In this document: one piece after another, positions 42,893 to 52,184 of the stretch
Layout of the letters: every line of letters begins with the position of its first letter
Numbering within the stretch: position 1 is the first letter of the stretch
Assembly (NCBI RefSeq): GCF_030409335.1
Contig: NZ_JAUFPN010000015.1
Span: 1-64,000 of the forward strand
DNA: 64,000 bases
Source: Paeniroseomonas aquatica
Lineage (GTDB): Bacteria > Pseudomonadota > Alphaproteobacteria > Acetobacterales > Acetobacteraceae
Direction: 5' to 3'
The notes under the pieces: generated by a model
Databases searched by the model: none
The model's input: only the letters and a program-made list of their open reading frames with translations
Told to the model about the DNA's origin: nothing
Made by a program: the position numbers and the translations under genes

Positions 42893-43540
42893 ATGCCAAT
42901 ACGCCCCGCCGCCGTCGTCTTCGACATGGACGGACTTCTGTTCGACAGCGAAGCCCTTTACCGAGAGGCGTTCTTCGTGGCCGCGCGAGACCTGGGCCAC
43001 CGCTTTACTACCGAAGACTTCCTGGAGCTGGTCGGCCGGCCCTGGACCGCCAACCGCGCCACGCTGCAAGCGCGTTTGGACGGAACGGGCGACGCCGACG
43101 CCCTCAAGTCCGTCTGGATGCGGCATTACGAAGCTAAGCGGGCGTCCCTCGCGCTAAAGGCCGGCGTGGCGGAGTTGCTGGACCGGCTGGACGAACTCGG
43201 CCTGCCGCGTGCCATCTGCACCTCGTCGAGCCACGCGGATGTGCGCTACAATCTTGCCTTGCACCGCCTGGGCGGGCGTTTCAATGCCGTCGTCGCCGCA
43301 GGCGACTACGCCCGAGGCAAGCCTGCGCCGGATGCGTTTCTGCGCGCGGCCGAGGTGCTGGGCGTGGCTGCGGGCGACTGCCTGGCGCTTGAGGACTCCC
43401 ACAACGGGGTACGGGCCGCCGCAGCCGCCGGGATGTGCACGGTCATGGTCCCGGACTTGCTCTCTGCGACGGAAGAGGTGCGGGCTCTCTGCCACTGTGT
43501 CGCGGCGAGCCTCCACGACGTCCGCGCCCTCCTGGGCTGA
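42893..43540 (+). CDS. HAD-family phosphatase/phosphomutase-like
   Basis: 215 aa from ATG 42893 with SD CGGAGG. HAD motifs: I FDMDGLLFDSE, II ICTSSS, III GKPAPDAF and LALEDSHNG. The helical cap between motifs I and II marks it as subclass I, like beta-phosphoglucomutase or phosphoglycolate phosphatase. Substrate unknown. Confidence 0.9.
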   Translation: MPIRPAAVVFDMDGLLFDSEALYREAFFVAARDLGHRFTTEDFLELVGRPWTANRATLQARLDGTGDADALKSVWMRHYEAKRASLALKAGVAELLDRLDELGLPRAICTSSSHADVRYNLALHRLGGRFNAVVAAGDYARGKPAPDAFLRAAEVLGVAAGDCLALEDSHNGVRAAAAAGMCTVMVPDLLSATEEVRALCHCVAASLHDVRALLG

Positions 43541-43809
43541 CGGCAGAGCAAACGGCGAATGTCCGCATCGGGTCGAGAGCTACTGTTCCGTTCTCATTTT
43601 GAAGCAGGCTCTCACAAGTCCAAGGTAGCGGCCGGGCTGTCTTCGTACCGACCGACAACCTGGCCAGTAACGAGATGACGGGCTGGACGGTGAGTGACCT
43701 ACAGGCCTTCACCTTGCGCCGCCTCGGCCATTCAGTTGCGCCGCCAATCTTCGCCTTAAACCGCACGAGATAGTGAGGTCAGGCGATCGATAGGAAGCTA
43801 TATCAAGTC

Positions 43810-43846
43810 GTATGCAATCGTGTACCATGTGTCCACGATTGCATAC
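43810..43846. promoter_or_regulatory. Perfect 13-base inverted repeat (candidate operator)
   Basis: GTATGCAATCGTG and CACGATTGCATAC separated by 11 bases, 10 bases before ATG 43857. Each arm contains a TTGCATAC-type half site like those bound by GntR/FCD regulators. Confidence 0.6.
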
Positions 43847-43856
43847 GGGACCGAAA

Positions 43857-45014
43857 ATGCGCTTTCCAACCCTCCATAACCTCTTTGGCTTGATGATCAG
43901 CCGAGGGGCGCAAGCGGGTTCCGCCGCGGTTGCGGAGATCCCTGGCGATACGGCGACCATCCCCCTCAGCGTGCGGGTACAGCCGCGAGTGAAGGCCTAT
44001 TACGAGGCCCAGGCCGATGCCTGCGGGGCGGCTAGCGCGTCAGCCATGGTCGCTATGGTGCTGGAGGGCGTCATGGCCTCCACTCAGTCGTCCCAGGTGT
44101 CCCAGGCGACTAGCTCAGCCGATCTCCTCCGCGGCAACGTCTCACTCGTGGTGGAGCGGTTTCTTCACCTGTTCCATATTCACCGCTTCACCCCACTCAT
44201 GATCGCCGACGTCCTGGAGCCGTACGGCATCACGCTGGCCGACATCATGGATGACAGCCGGATGCTGCCCCTACTCAGCGACACCGTAATGTCGGACCAA
44301 GCGATGCGCTTCAACGCTTCCCTCGAATGGCTGCATGGCAAGAAGGTACGACCTGTTGCAGACGTTCCTCGCTTCGGCAAGCAGCCAGGAGTGGTGTGCA
44401 ACAAGGTCATCGACCTACTCTTGGAAAGCGATAATCAGCGCAACCTGACCGTCATCTTCCTCAAAGACATGGAGCTGCGCTTCAACACTGCGCACAATGA
44501 GATTTATAGGAGTGAGAGGAATACCGGCAACGTCAGCATCGTTCTCCGGGAAACCTACCGTACTTCTACGGGCAAGCCGTACCATCGCTACCAGCCTTGG
44601 GACAGTGTGCCGTGGGATTATGGTGAGACGCGTTTGACCGTGAAATCCCTGATCCTCTGGCTGAAGCGGCTCGACAAAGGCACATACCATCATGTCCGGG
44701 TGGAAGGTCGTGAGATCGACCCACAAACCCTCATCGCCCTCACCCGTGGTGACGTGCTGCCGGCCGAGGTGTTGGATGATGATGCAAGCCGGCGCCTGAA
44801 ATCCTGGGATCCAAGCGATTACGTGGCAAAGCCCGAGATCGTGCTGGCGAAGGCGACGCTGCCTAATACGTCAGCCCGGGAAACCCAGGAGCGGGCAGTG
44901 GCTCTGTACTATTACGACCTCTATAAGATCGAGGGCCTGTTCAACCGCCTCACCCATGTAAACCGCGAGGCCCTTGCCGAACCGGTCGGTGAGGAGTGGT
45001 GGTGGAATAACTGA
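43857..45014 (+). CDS. Unknown 385-aa protein behind a palindromic operator
   Basis: ATG 43857 preferred over 43812, which lies inside the palindrome. Residues around 35-75 (IPLSVRVQPRVKAYYEAQAD, then a helix) look like a ribbon-helix-helix unit. The remaining 300 residues (VIFLKDMELRFNTAHNEIYR, WLKRLDKGTYHHVRVEGREI) are not recognised. Ends EEWWWNN. It may autoregulate through the adjacent repeat. Confidence 0.65.
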   Translation: MRFPTLHNLFGLMISRGAQAGSAAVAEIPGDTATIPLSVRVQPRVKAYYEAQADACGAASASAMVAMVLEGVMASTQSSQVSQATSSADLLRGNVSLVVERFLHLFHIHRFTPLMIADVLEPYGITLADIMDDSRMLPLLSDTVMSDQAMRFNASLEWLHGKKVRPVADVPRFGKQPGVVCNKVIDLLLESDNQRNLTVIFLKDMELRFNTAHNEIYRSERNTGNVSIVLRETYRTSTGKPYHRYQPWDSVPWDYGETRLTVKSLILWLKRLDKGTYHHVRVEGREIDPQTLIALTRGDVLPAEVLDDDASRRLKSWDPSDYVAKPEIVLAKATLPNTSARETQERAVALYYYDLYKIEGLFNRLTHVNREALAEPVGEEWWWNN

Positions 45015-45051
45015 AATCAGCAGATTCCTGAACAGGGCAGATAGCGACCGA

Positions 45052-45468
45052 TCATAACCCCACTGCCGCTGCGGCACTGTCCTCTACCAGCCAGGCCCGG
45101 AGGACGTAGCAGCGCCTACCGACGGCGGCCTTCATCGCCGCCCCAACGGCCTTATTGGATGTATTGAATGCCGCTAATGCGTCGTCGATGGCAGCCATTG
45201 CCGCATCTGCCTCGGCCAGGGTAGTTGCCGGGCGGCTAGTGGCTAGGCACAGGCTCTCTGCTGCCCGGCCCAACTCCTCAACAGCGGAGACGAGAGACGC
45301 CTGCATCGGCCTAGCAGGCATGGCGCGTACATCGCCTAGGAGCTTCGCCGCAACCAGTCTGTGCCTTAATGCCACGGCGTGCATCTCGGGCATGGCCTGT
45401 GCTGCCTCCTCGAGCTCTTCAGAAGTGTACGGCTCTGGATCGGCCTCTACAGCCGCGACATCACTCAT
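45052..45468 (-). CDS. Small Ala-rich helical protein
   Basis: 138 aa from ATG 45468. Helical, Ala-rich (TLAEADAAMAAIDDALAAF), no TM. Overlaps the stop of the upstream minus-strand gene, so translated with it. Not recognised. Confidence 0.55.
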   Translation of the reverse strand: MSDVAAVEADPEPYTSEELEEAAQAMPEMHAVALRHRLVAAKLLGDVRAMPARPMQASLVSAVEELGRAAESLCLATSRPATTLAEADAAMAAIDDALAAFNTSNKAVGAAMKAAVGRRCYVLRAWLVEDSAAAAVGL

Positions 45469-45835
45469 TGTCGCACTCCCGACGCTTGGCATCCCCGTCG
45501 TCCATAGCCTCCCACTCCTGGCGGTATTCTCGCAGCAAACGTTCCGCTTCGGCCTTTACCAAGGGCATCGCACCTCGGAGATAGACGGTTTGAGGGCCGG
45601 AGCCGCGGCTAGCGTGAATCATCTCCACCGCAAACCCGCCATCGGTCAGCAGGCTCAGGACGGCGGTGAAGACGTCATGATCGAGACCGAAGCCATCGCT
45701 ATAGTTGTGCTCGCGGCCTTCGAGTTCGGCAAACCATTGGCTGCCTCGCCTTTCCCAGGTCAGAGCAGCAGCCGCCGCGCCGTCCGCTGTGTCGATGGGC
45801 TCTGTTGACGGGGTCGGGTCTGCAGCACGCGCCAT
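45461..45835 (-). CDS. Small unknown protein
   Basis: 124 aa from ATG 45835; the longer frame to 45943 would run through the palindrome at 45923. Contains LTWERRGSQWFAELEGREHN and GFAVEMIHASRG. First gene of a two-gene operon. Not recognised. Confidence 0.55.
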   Translation of the reverse strand: MARAADPTPSTEPIDTADGAAAAALTWERRGSQWFAELEGREHNYSDGFGLDHDVFTAVLSLLTDGGFAVEMIHASRGSGPQTVYLRGAMPLVKAEAERLLREYRQEWEAMDDGDAKRRECDNE

Positions 45836-45922
45836 GCCTCTATCACTCCTGTTGCCGGATCCGGCGGGAATTGACGCGATCGAGGATAGCAGAGTCCTCC
45901 TAGTTTCGCGAGCTTCTATGTG

Positions 45923-45943
45923 TTGATAACCCTTTGTTATCAA
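45923..45943. promoter_or_regulatory. Perfect 8-base inverted repeat
   Basis: TTGATAAC / GTTATCAA with a 5-base spacer, 88 bases upstream of the two-gene minus-strand operon. Candidate operator. Confidence 0.45.
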
Positions 45944-45990
45944 TCCTTAAGATGTCGGATGAACGCTTGGCTCCTCGATGATTGCTTGGC

Positions 45991-46009
45991 CAGCGTCGAT
46001 CCGACGCTG
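45991..46009. terminator. Perfect 8-base hairpin between divergent units
   Basis: CAGCGTCG-ATC-CGACGCTG. It lies between divergent genes and has no U-run, so it may be an operator. Confidence 0.35.
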
Positions 46010-46068
46010 AAATAGCCTTCCGTCCTATTAGGCTTGCGCCCGACCCCTGTTCTCATTGAGTGTGAGGG

Positions 46069-46083
46069 GAACGAATCGGGAAC
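46069..46083 (-). promoter_or_regulatory. LexA box, alphaproteobacterial type (umuD)
   Basis: On the minus strand GTTC-CCGATTC-GTTC, exactly the alphaproteobacterial GTTC-N7-GTTC consensus, ending 7 bases before the umuD ATG. Predicts SOS control. Confidence 0.75.
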
Positions 46084-46090
46084 AATTGCT

Positions 46091-46519
46091 ATGCTCGTGT
46101 CTATTCCACTCGCTTCCTTCCTCACCACCCTCCCCATGCCAATGCATGGCCGCTTCGTGCCGGCAGGCTTCCCCTCGCCTGCCGATGACTACTTGGAAGG
46201 CGAGATAGACCTGGCGACGTTTCTGATCGAGCGGCCCAGCTCGACCTTCGTCATGCGCGTCTCCGGCCAATCGATGACCGGCGCGGGCATCATGGACGGC
46301 GACTACATCATCGTGGATCGCAGCGTGACGGCGCGGCATGGCCATATCGTCGTGGCGAACTGCAGCGGTGATATGACTATCAAGCGGCTGCATATGCTGG
46401 CCCGAGGCCGCGCCGTCCTCCGCGCCGAGCATCCCGATTTTCCGGAGTTCGTCATTTGCGAGGAGACCCCTGCCGAGGTGTGGGGCGTCGTCGTCGCCAC
46501 CTTTCGAAAAACGCTCTAA
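46091..46519 (+). CDS. umuD: UmuD-like SOS mutagenesis protein
   Basis: 142 aa from ATG 46091. Cleavage site AG in VPAGFPSP, catalytic Ser in SGQSM and Lys in TIKRL: the Ser-Lys dyad of the LexA/UmuD family. Self-cleavage would yield the active polymerase V subunit. Four bases before umuC. Confidence 0.92.
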   Translation: MLVSIPLASFLTTLPMPMHGRFVPAGFPSPADDYLEGEIDLATFLIERPSSTFVMRVSGQSMTGAGIMDGDYIIVDRSVTARHGHIVVANCSGDMTIKRLHMLARGRAVLRAEHPDFPEFVICEETPAEVWGVVVATFRKTL

Positions 46520-46523
46520 CATC

Positions 46524-47795
46524 ATGGCCGGTCCGACGCCGATTGCGCTGATCGATTGCAACAACTTCTATGTTTCCTGCGAGCGGGTGTTCAATCCCCG
46601 GCTTGAAGGCGTGCCGGTGCTGGTGCTGTCGAACAATGACGGCTGCGCCATTGCTCGCAGCAATGAGGTGAAGGCGCTCGGCATCAAGATGGGTGACCCG
46701 GCCTTCAAGCTGCGCCCGCTGATCGAGAAGCACGGCATCCGGGTCTTCAGTTCCAACTACGTCCTGTACGGTGATATGAGCCGCCGGGTGCAGGAGGCTT
46801 TGGGCCAGTTCTCCCCCGAGACCGAATGCTACTCCATTGACGAGACGTTCCTGGATTTCGGTGGTTTCCCGCATGTCGATCTCTGGGCCTACGGCCAGGA
46901 GATGCGCGGAACGGTCCAAAAATGGACGGGCATTCCGACCTGCGTCGGGATCGGCCCGACCAAGACCCTCGCCAAGCTGGCGAACGCGGTCGCCAAGAAA
47001 AACCCGACTTTTGGCGGGGTGTGCGACGTGATGGAGGAGCCGGTACGCGCCGCCGTGCTACGTGCCTTCGAGGTGTCGGACATTTGGGGCATTGGACGGG
47101 CGACGACCGCTAAACTGGCAGGTATCGGCACCACCACCGCCGCCCAGCTACGCGATCTCAGCCCGAAGCGGGCGCGGAGCATGGGTACCGTCGTCCTCGA
47201 GCGCACCATTATGGAGCTGCGCGGTCTGCCCTGCCTGGCACTGGAAGACGTGGCCCCGCAGCGCAAGGGAATGGCCTGTACCCGCTCCTTCGGGCGGGTG
47301 GTGACGAGCAAGGCTGAGATGCTCGAAGCCGTTGCCTCTCACGCCAGCCGGGCCGGGGAGAAGCTGCGCCAACACGGCCTGGTAGCGGGCAAGCTGACCG
47401 CCTTCTTCCACACCAGCCCGCACCGCGACGACCCGCAGCATCATGCCTCGCGCGTGACCAGGCTGTTTCCGATGTCGAGTGATACCCCGACCCTCATCAC
47501 GGCCGCCTCCCGTTGCGTCGAAGCCGCCTGGCGGCAGGGTTTCCGCTACGTTAAAGCCGGGGTGTTGCTCGATGACCTGTGCCGCGCCGAGGATGCACCG
47601 CGCACCCTGTTTGATGCGCCGACCGAGCGCGAAGCGAAGTGCATGGCGACGATGGATCAGCTCAACGTCCGCTTTGGGCGCGGCACGGTGGCACTGGCGG
47701 CTACCGGCATCGAGAAGGGCTGGAAGCTGCGCGCCGAGCATCATTCGCCCTGCTACACCACCCGGCTCGCAGAGGTGCCAGTCGTTCGCGCCTGA
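46524..47795 (+). CDS. umuC: UmuC-like Y-family DNA polymerase
   Basis: 423 aa. Y-family motifs: IALIDCNNFYVSCERVF, VLSNNDGC, ECYSIDETFLDF with the catalytic acidic pair, GIPTCVGIGPTKTLAKLAN, and an HhH region near 190. Full length (E. coli UmuC is 422 aa). Translesion synthesis with UmuD'. Confidence 0.95.
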   Translation: MAGPTPIALIDCNNFYVSCERVFNPRLEGVPVLVLSNNDGCAIARSNEVKALGIKMGDPAFKLRPLIEKHGIRVFSSNYVLYGDMSRRVQEALGQFSPETECYSIDETFLDFGGFPHVDLWAYGQEMRGTVQKWTGIPTCVGIGPTKTLAKLANAVAKKNPTFGGVCDVMEEPVRAAVLRAFEVSDIWGIGRATTAKLAGIGTTTAAQLRDLSPKRARSMGTVVLERTIMELRGLPCLALEDVAPQRKGMACTRSFGRVVTSKAEMLEAVASHASRAGEKLRQHGLVAGKLTAFFHTSPHRDDPQHHASRVTRLFPMSSDTPTLITAASRCVEAAWRQGFRYVKAGVLLDDLCRAEDAPRTLFDAPTEREAKCMATMDQLNVRFGRGTVALAATGIEKGWKLRAEHHSPCYTTRLAEVPVVRA

Positions 47796-47995
47796 TCGGG
47801 TCAGCGCTACTCCGCCGACGTCGAGGCAGCAGGTTTGGCATGTCTCGAAGGGGCTCAGTCGTCACTCGGATGACAGGTCGCTTGGCGAATGCAAGGCCAA
47901 GGCCGAGCGCGACCATCGCCGCGCCTGAGGCTTCACGTAACCGCCGAACGAGACCAGGGCGTGCCTCATCGTACAGGCTGGGCTAGGATGGAGAC

Positions 47996-48814
47996 ATGCT
48001 GAAGTATCATCATGTCACTTCAAGCCGTGCCTTCCTCTCCGCTGCGACGGTTGGAGAAGGCCCGCCCGTCATTTTCCTTCATAGCAATGCTGGCGACCGT
48101 CGCGAGTGGTATGCATCGATGAAGGGATGTGTCGGCACGACGCACCAAGCCGTTGCCTACGATCGACGCGGCTTCGGCGAGACAACGGCCGAGCGGGAGG
48201 ACCACTCCGCAATTGCGGACCTGATAGCTGTACTGGATGCCGTGACGGACGGCGCGCCTGCCGTCCTTGTCGGCTGCTCCATGGGCGGCAAAATCGCGCT
48301 CGACGCTACGCTACGGCATCCCGCGCGCGTCTGCGGCCTAGTTTTAATTGCGCCGAGCGTCGAAGGCGCACCCCGGCCGGATCACCCCCCAGGTATTGCG
48401 GATACAGTGGCTTGGGCGCAGGCAGCAGAGGCGTCGGGCGATCCTGGTCGCGCGGCGGCGGCGAAGGCGCGGCTCTGGCTTGACGGCCCGCTCGCGTCGG
48501 AAGGACGTGTTGGGGGGACGGCACGTCAGCTGTTCCTCGACATGATCGGGATCGCGCTTCGTACACCGGCGGTAGGGTCGAACCTCGACCGGGCGCCGGC
48601 TTACGGGCGGCTCGACGTGGTTACGGTGCCAACCCTTGTTGTCCAAGGCAACCTTGACTTCCCGCATATCCAGGCACGCTCGCGCCACGTCGCCGCGACA
48701 GTGCCGGGCGGTTCTTGGCACGAGATAGGAGGCGTCGGGCACCTGCCAGCGCTTGAGCGGCCTGACGAGGTGGCAAGCCTCGTCAGCAATTTCCTCGCCC
48801 GCTACCTGGGCTGA
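47996..48814 (+). CDS. Alpha/beta-hydrolase
   Basis: 272 aa. Oxyanion LHSN, nucleophile elbow GCSMGG, acid Asp near QGNLDFPH, catalytic His in GGVGHLPALERP. Substrate unknown; resembles the broad esterase/haloperoxidase-like group. Confidence 0.88.
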   Translation: MLKYHHVTSSRAFLSAATVGEGPPVIFLHSNAGDRREWYASMKGCVGTTHQAVAYDRRGFGETTAEREDHSAIADLIAVLDAVTDGAPAVLVGCSMGGKIALDATLRHPARVCGLVLIAPSVEGAPRPDHPPGIADTVAWAQAAEASGDPGRAAAAKARLWLDGPLASEGRVGGTARQLFLDMIGIALRTPAVGSNLDRAPAYGRLDVVTVPTLVVQGNLDFPHIQARSRHVAATVPGGSWHEIGGVGHLPALERPDEVASLVSNFLARYLG

Positions 48815-48932
48815 AGGTGGTACGTCGGTGCGCAGAACAGTTGTCAGCGGGACCAGAGCTGGGCACTGGATGTGCGCATTTCACTCAAAATGGTCCGCCC
48901 GCTTTGGGCGCAATCATCGGACTGATTTCAAG

Positions 48933-48962
48933 TTAGTGGCCAAAACCTGACGCTTGGTACCC
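48933..48962. repeat. Dispersed GGTACC repeat, copy R3 (half element)
   Basis: TTAGTGGCCAAAACCTGACG followed by CTTGGTACC; shares about 25 of 30 positions with R1. Followed by GCGCTTAG, whose complement CTAAGCGC occurs in R2. Confidence 0.65.
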
Positions 48963-49042
48963 GCGCTTAGATTAAACCTAAGTGGGAAGCAGACTTTGGT
49001 CAGGCGTGGATTGAAATCTACCTTCGTGGCAACCTTAGTATC

Positions 49043-50008
49043 ATGGAAAAGACCTTCGTTGCCGGACGGGAGGACCGCCCTGGAACGGCGTGGCTCGCAC
49101 GCTTCCAGGCAGGGCGAGACGAGGCCGCGCGCTGGTACCGCGGCGCGGGGCTCACCGAGCCGCCGACAGCCTCCGAATGCCGCGCGGCCATGCGGCGGTA
49201 CATGCCCGAACTCGTGCCCTGCTACGATGACGTATGCCGTCTGGTAGGGGATGACGACGTCGCACATCGTATCCTGAGCCACTACCGCCCTGCATCGCTC
49301 CCGCACGGATGCAGCCAAGCAATCTGGCTCGGAAAAGACGGCCCGGCGCTGGTGCGCAATTACGACTATCCTCTCCACATCATCTCCGACCGCATTGAGC
49401 TGACTGCGTGGTCGGAGCGCCGTGTGATTGCAAAATCACAGCGCCCATGGGGCGGATGTCTCGATGGGATGAACGATGATGGGCTGGTAGCCAGCCTCAC
49501 GTTCGGCGGCAGCGGCAGAAACGGTGTGGGTTTCGCCATCATACTCATGCTGCGCTACGTGCTTGAGACGTGCCGCTCCGTACCCGAGGCGGTTGCGGCT
49601 CTCTGCCGCGTTCCCGTCGCACAGCCTCAAAACGTCATGCTGCTAGACCGATTGGGCGATTATACGACCCTGTTCCTTGGTCCCGATCGCGAGCCGGCGG
49701 TTACCCGGCTCAGGACATGCACAAACCATCAGGAGACGGTCTCAACGGCTTCTAACTCTGCCCTGCGCAGACGCGTACTGGACGAGGCTCTCGATGCGTC
49801 GGCGATGACGCTTCCATCACTGGTAGACCTGTGCCTCAAAGCTCCGTTGTATTCCCGCCACGTCGGCTTCACCACTGCCTACACCGCCGTCTACAGGCCG
49901 GAACAGGGACGGGTCGACTATCTTTGGCCCGGTCGGTGCTGGACCCAGAGTTTTGGGCACTTCGATGAAGGATCTTACACGCACGCTTATGGCGATCTGG
50001 TCCAATGA
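49043..50008 (+). CDS. C45-like Ntn hydrolase/acyltransferase
   Basis: 321 aa. HGCSQAIW carries the likely nucleophile Cys, followed by VRNYDYPL and GGCLDGMNDDGL, the signature order of the acyl-CoA:6-aminopenicillanate acyltransferase (C45) group. In such enzymes the Cys becomes N-terminal after self-processing. Substrate unknown. Confidence 0.8.
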   Translation: MEKTFVAGREDRPGTAWLARFQAGRDEAARWYRGAGLTEPPTASECRAAMRRYMPELVPCYDDVCRLVGDDDVAHRILSHYRPASLPHGCSQAIWLGKDGPALVRNYDYPLHIISDRIELTAWSERRVIAKSQRPWGGCLDGMNDDGLVASLTFGGSGRNGVGFAIILMLRYVLETCRSVPEAVAALCRVPVAQPQNVMLLDRLGDYTTLFLGPDREPAVTRLRTCTNHQETVSTASNSALRRRVLDEALDASAMTLPSLVDLCLKAPLYSRHVGFTTAYTAVYRPEQGRVDYLWPGRCWTQSFGHFDEGSYTHAYGDLVQ

Positions 50009-50032
50009 CCGCTCAGCGTAGAGCGGCTGGCC

Positions 50033-50305
50033 ATGGCCGTTGAAACATCAAGGCTGGTCCTGCGTCGGCCGCGTTTGGCAGATGTGACGGCTCTGTTCAT
50101 AAACCGAACTCCATCAGACGACCTGCAGTTTCCGGAGATATCAAATGCTCCACGCCTTGCCGCTGAGTTCAGAAATGCCGCTCGTTTTTCGGCGAGAAGT
50201 GTCGTGCCTAAAAGAATCGGCTGCGAACGAAGGGCTGGGCCGTCTTATGGCCGCGTATTTGAAAAGTCGAAGCGTAAGTTCGGATCGACCCATTGCAGTC
50301 CTTGA
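50033..50305 (+). pseudogene. GNAT N-terminal fragment
   Basis: Begins MAVETSRLVLRRPRLADVTA, a typical RimJ/RimL-type GNAT start, but sequence after residue 25 does not continue the domain and the ORF ends at 90 aa. A remnant. Confidence 0.5.
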
Positions 50306-50353
50306 AGCCATCCAAGCTAACGTCCTCATCTCATCCCGGGTGAGGGCGTTTTA

Positions 50354-50806
50354 GTGAGCACCAACATGCAGATTAGGCCGGCGTCTCCCGACGATAGGGC
50401 AGAATGGCTTAGCCTCTGGCAGCAATACTGCGCCTTCTACAAAGTATCCCTGCCGCAGCACGTAGTTTTTGGGACTTGGCAGAGGATTGTCACAGAAGGG
50501 GAAAGTATCAATAGCCTTGTCGCGGTCGGAAGCAATGCAAAACTTCTGGGTTTCTGCAATTACGTACTCCATCCCAACACATGGAGTGACCAGACGGTCT
50601 GCTATCTTGAAGACCTATTTGTCCATGATGCTGCACGGAGGCTGGGTGTCGGTACTAAACTCATCAATGAACTGACCACTCTAGGACGCCAAGAAAACTG
50701 GTTCAGGATTTACTGGATCACCAACTCCGACAACCAAGAGGCGCGCGCCGCATACGACCGTCTCGCCAAACGGACTGAGCATGTGCGCTACGAGATAGCT
50801 CTTTAA
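50354..50806 (+). CDS. GNAT acetyltransferase
   Basis: 150 aa from GTG 50354 with GAGGG before it; ATG 50366 is an alternative. Start MQIRPASPDDRAEWLSLW, motif A LEDLFVHDAARRLGVGTKLI, motif B NQEARAAYDRLA. Full-length family member; substrate unknown. Confidence 0.88.
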   Translation: MSTNMQIRPASPDDRAEWLSLWQQYCAFYKVSLPQHVVFGTWQRIVTEGESINSLVAVGSNAKLLGFCNYVLHPNTWSDQTVCYLEDLFVHDAARRLGVGTKLINELTTLGRQENWFRIYWITNSDNQEARAAYDRLAKRTEHVRYEIAL

Positions 50807-50839
50807 GTCTGCTGTCCAACTAAAACCAACCTAAGCGCA

Positions 50840-50918
50840 GGGTACCGAGCGTCAGACTTTGACCGCTAGTGGATAAAACCTGACGCTTGGTACCCATCGC
50901 GCCATAGCCGCTCTCGAC
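50840..50918. repeat. Dispersed GGTACC/CTAG palindrome, copy R2
   Basis: Imperfect 56-base palindrome 50840-50895 with ends GGGTACC / GGTACCC and centre CTAG (50866-50869). The right half and 23 bases beyond are 54/55 identical to R1. Confidence 0.8.
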
Positions 50919-50943
50919 CCACAGTAAACCTAAACCAACCGAT

Positions 50944-51375
50944 TCAAAAAGATTTTTTGAGAAAAAACCGGGTGTGACCGGGTAGGTAATCCTCGATCAT
51001 TCCAAACACGCTATAGCCAAGGCGTTCGTAAAAGCCTCGTGCTTGGAAGCTGTAGGTATCTAGCCAGACCCCGCGGCATTCACGCCTGAGAGCCTCCGCT
51101 TCTGCATCATGCATGATCCGGCTACCGATGCCTGAGCCGCGGAGGTCTTCCGGGACAAAAAGCAGGTCTATATGGAGCTGTGTGAAGTTGGTGCCGCCCC
51201 ACAAGCCACCAACAATCTCGCCTGTATGTACATCCGTGATCAGGATGGCGAGCGGTCGGAATTCCTCACATCGACCACTCTGTGCCTCGTTGAAGCGGAT
51301 GAGCGGACGAACGATGGCCTGACGTACCGATGGGTCGGGAGTGTCGGTCAGCGTTAGGAGCGGCTGCATGCTCAT
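50944..51375 (-). CDS. GNAT acetyltransferase
   Basis: 143 aa. Motif A LLFVPEDLRGSGIGSRIMHD, motif B FQARGFYERLGYSVFG. Flanked on both sides by copies of the palindromic repeat (R2, R4). Confidence 0.88.
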   Translation of the reverse strand: MSMQPLLTLTDTPDPSVRQAIVRPLIRFNEAQSGRCEEFRPLAILITDVHTGEIVGGLWGGTNFTQLHIDLLFVPEDLRGSGIGSRIMHDAEAEALRRECRGVWLDTYSFQARGFYERLGYSVFGMIEDYLPGHTRFFLKKSF

Positions 51376-51441
51376 CTTTCTACTAGGCTAGGTTCAACCA
51401 CGGCCAATAACCCCTTTCCGCCCAAATCTGACCTCTCGCGC

Positions 51442-51496
51442 GGGTACCAAACCTCAAATTTTGACCACTAGGGATGAAATCTGACAGATGGTACCC
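51442..51496. repeat. Dispersed GGTACC/CTAG palindrome, copy R4
   Basis: GGGTACC (51442-51448) to GGTACCC (51490-51496), centre CTAG (51468-51471). A diverged copy of R2. Confidence 0.7.
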
Positions 51497-51537
51497 AAGG
51501 CGGGAAGATCGCTTTAGCTGCACGCCGATTTATGCGG

Positions 51538-51966
51538 TTAAGTAGATGACGGTCGCCCTCTCGGGTAACTCGGCAAACCTGGGGGGACCTGAGCCCAGGA
51601 TGCTGCTGAACCGGTGTAACTTTGGTAAGCGGGGGTTATGCTGTTTGGGTCATCAAGCGCTCCCCCTTTGACGTAGATGCGGTCAGGGTAACGGTCCAAG
51701 AAAGTGTAAACCGGTGAGCCGCAGTCGGGACAGAACAGCCTCGTCAACTTGACGCCTTGATCACTAGCTTTGGTAAAGCCCTTCGGCGACCCAGAAAGAA
51801 GCCTGAAGTTCTCTCGTGTGACTGGAACGCTAATATTGAATGCACTGCCGGTTGTTTTGCGACAATCCGAGCAAAGGCAATAGGCGGCCAATGCCAACGG
51901 TTTGGAGACGGCAAACCGGACCGATCCACACAAACATCCACCTTCGACAGCGTTCTCCAAGGTCAT
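51538..51966 (-). CDS. GFA-family (CENP-V/GFA) zinc protein
   Basis: 142 aa. Metal-binding Cys pattern GGCLCGSVRF, YCLCSDCRKTTGSAF and LFCPDCGSPVY, the hallmark of the glutathione-dependent formaldehyde-activating fold. Catalytic role in this subgroup is uncertain. Confidence 0.9.
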   Translation of the reverse strand: MTLENAVEGGCLCGSVRFAVSKPLALAAYCLCSDCRKTTGSAFNISVPVTRENFRLLSGSPKGFTKASDQGVKLTRLFCPDCGSPVYTFLDRYPDRIYVKGGALDDPNSITPAYQSYTGSAASWAQVPPGLPSYPRGRPSST

Positions 51967-52184
51967 GGCGCTTCACCTTATTCTGCGGGGACTGAGCAAA
52001 CTCTAGGAATGTCATCTAGCTAAGTCCACACTATGAATGACGAAATTTCGCGTAATAAATAACTGGCGCGCGTGTCCAAGATGGGAAAGAGGGGCGAAGG
52101 CGCAGATGGCAGACGACCCACAGCGATCCTTGCCATTTGATACGACAAATTAGCGCTCCAACTTTGTACGGTCGATAGCATGCT

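Noticed and set aside
50840-51496. Palindromes as integron attC sites
   Set aside because: No GTTRRRY/RYYYAAC core sites, genes lie in both orientations, and the integrase at 62-63 kb lacks a visible integron-integrase patch.
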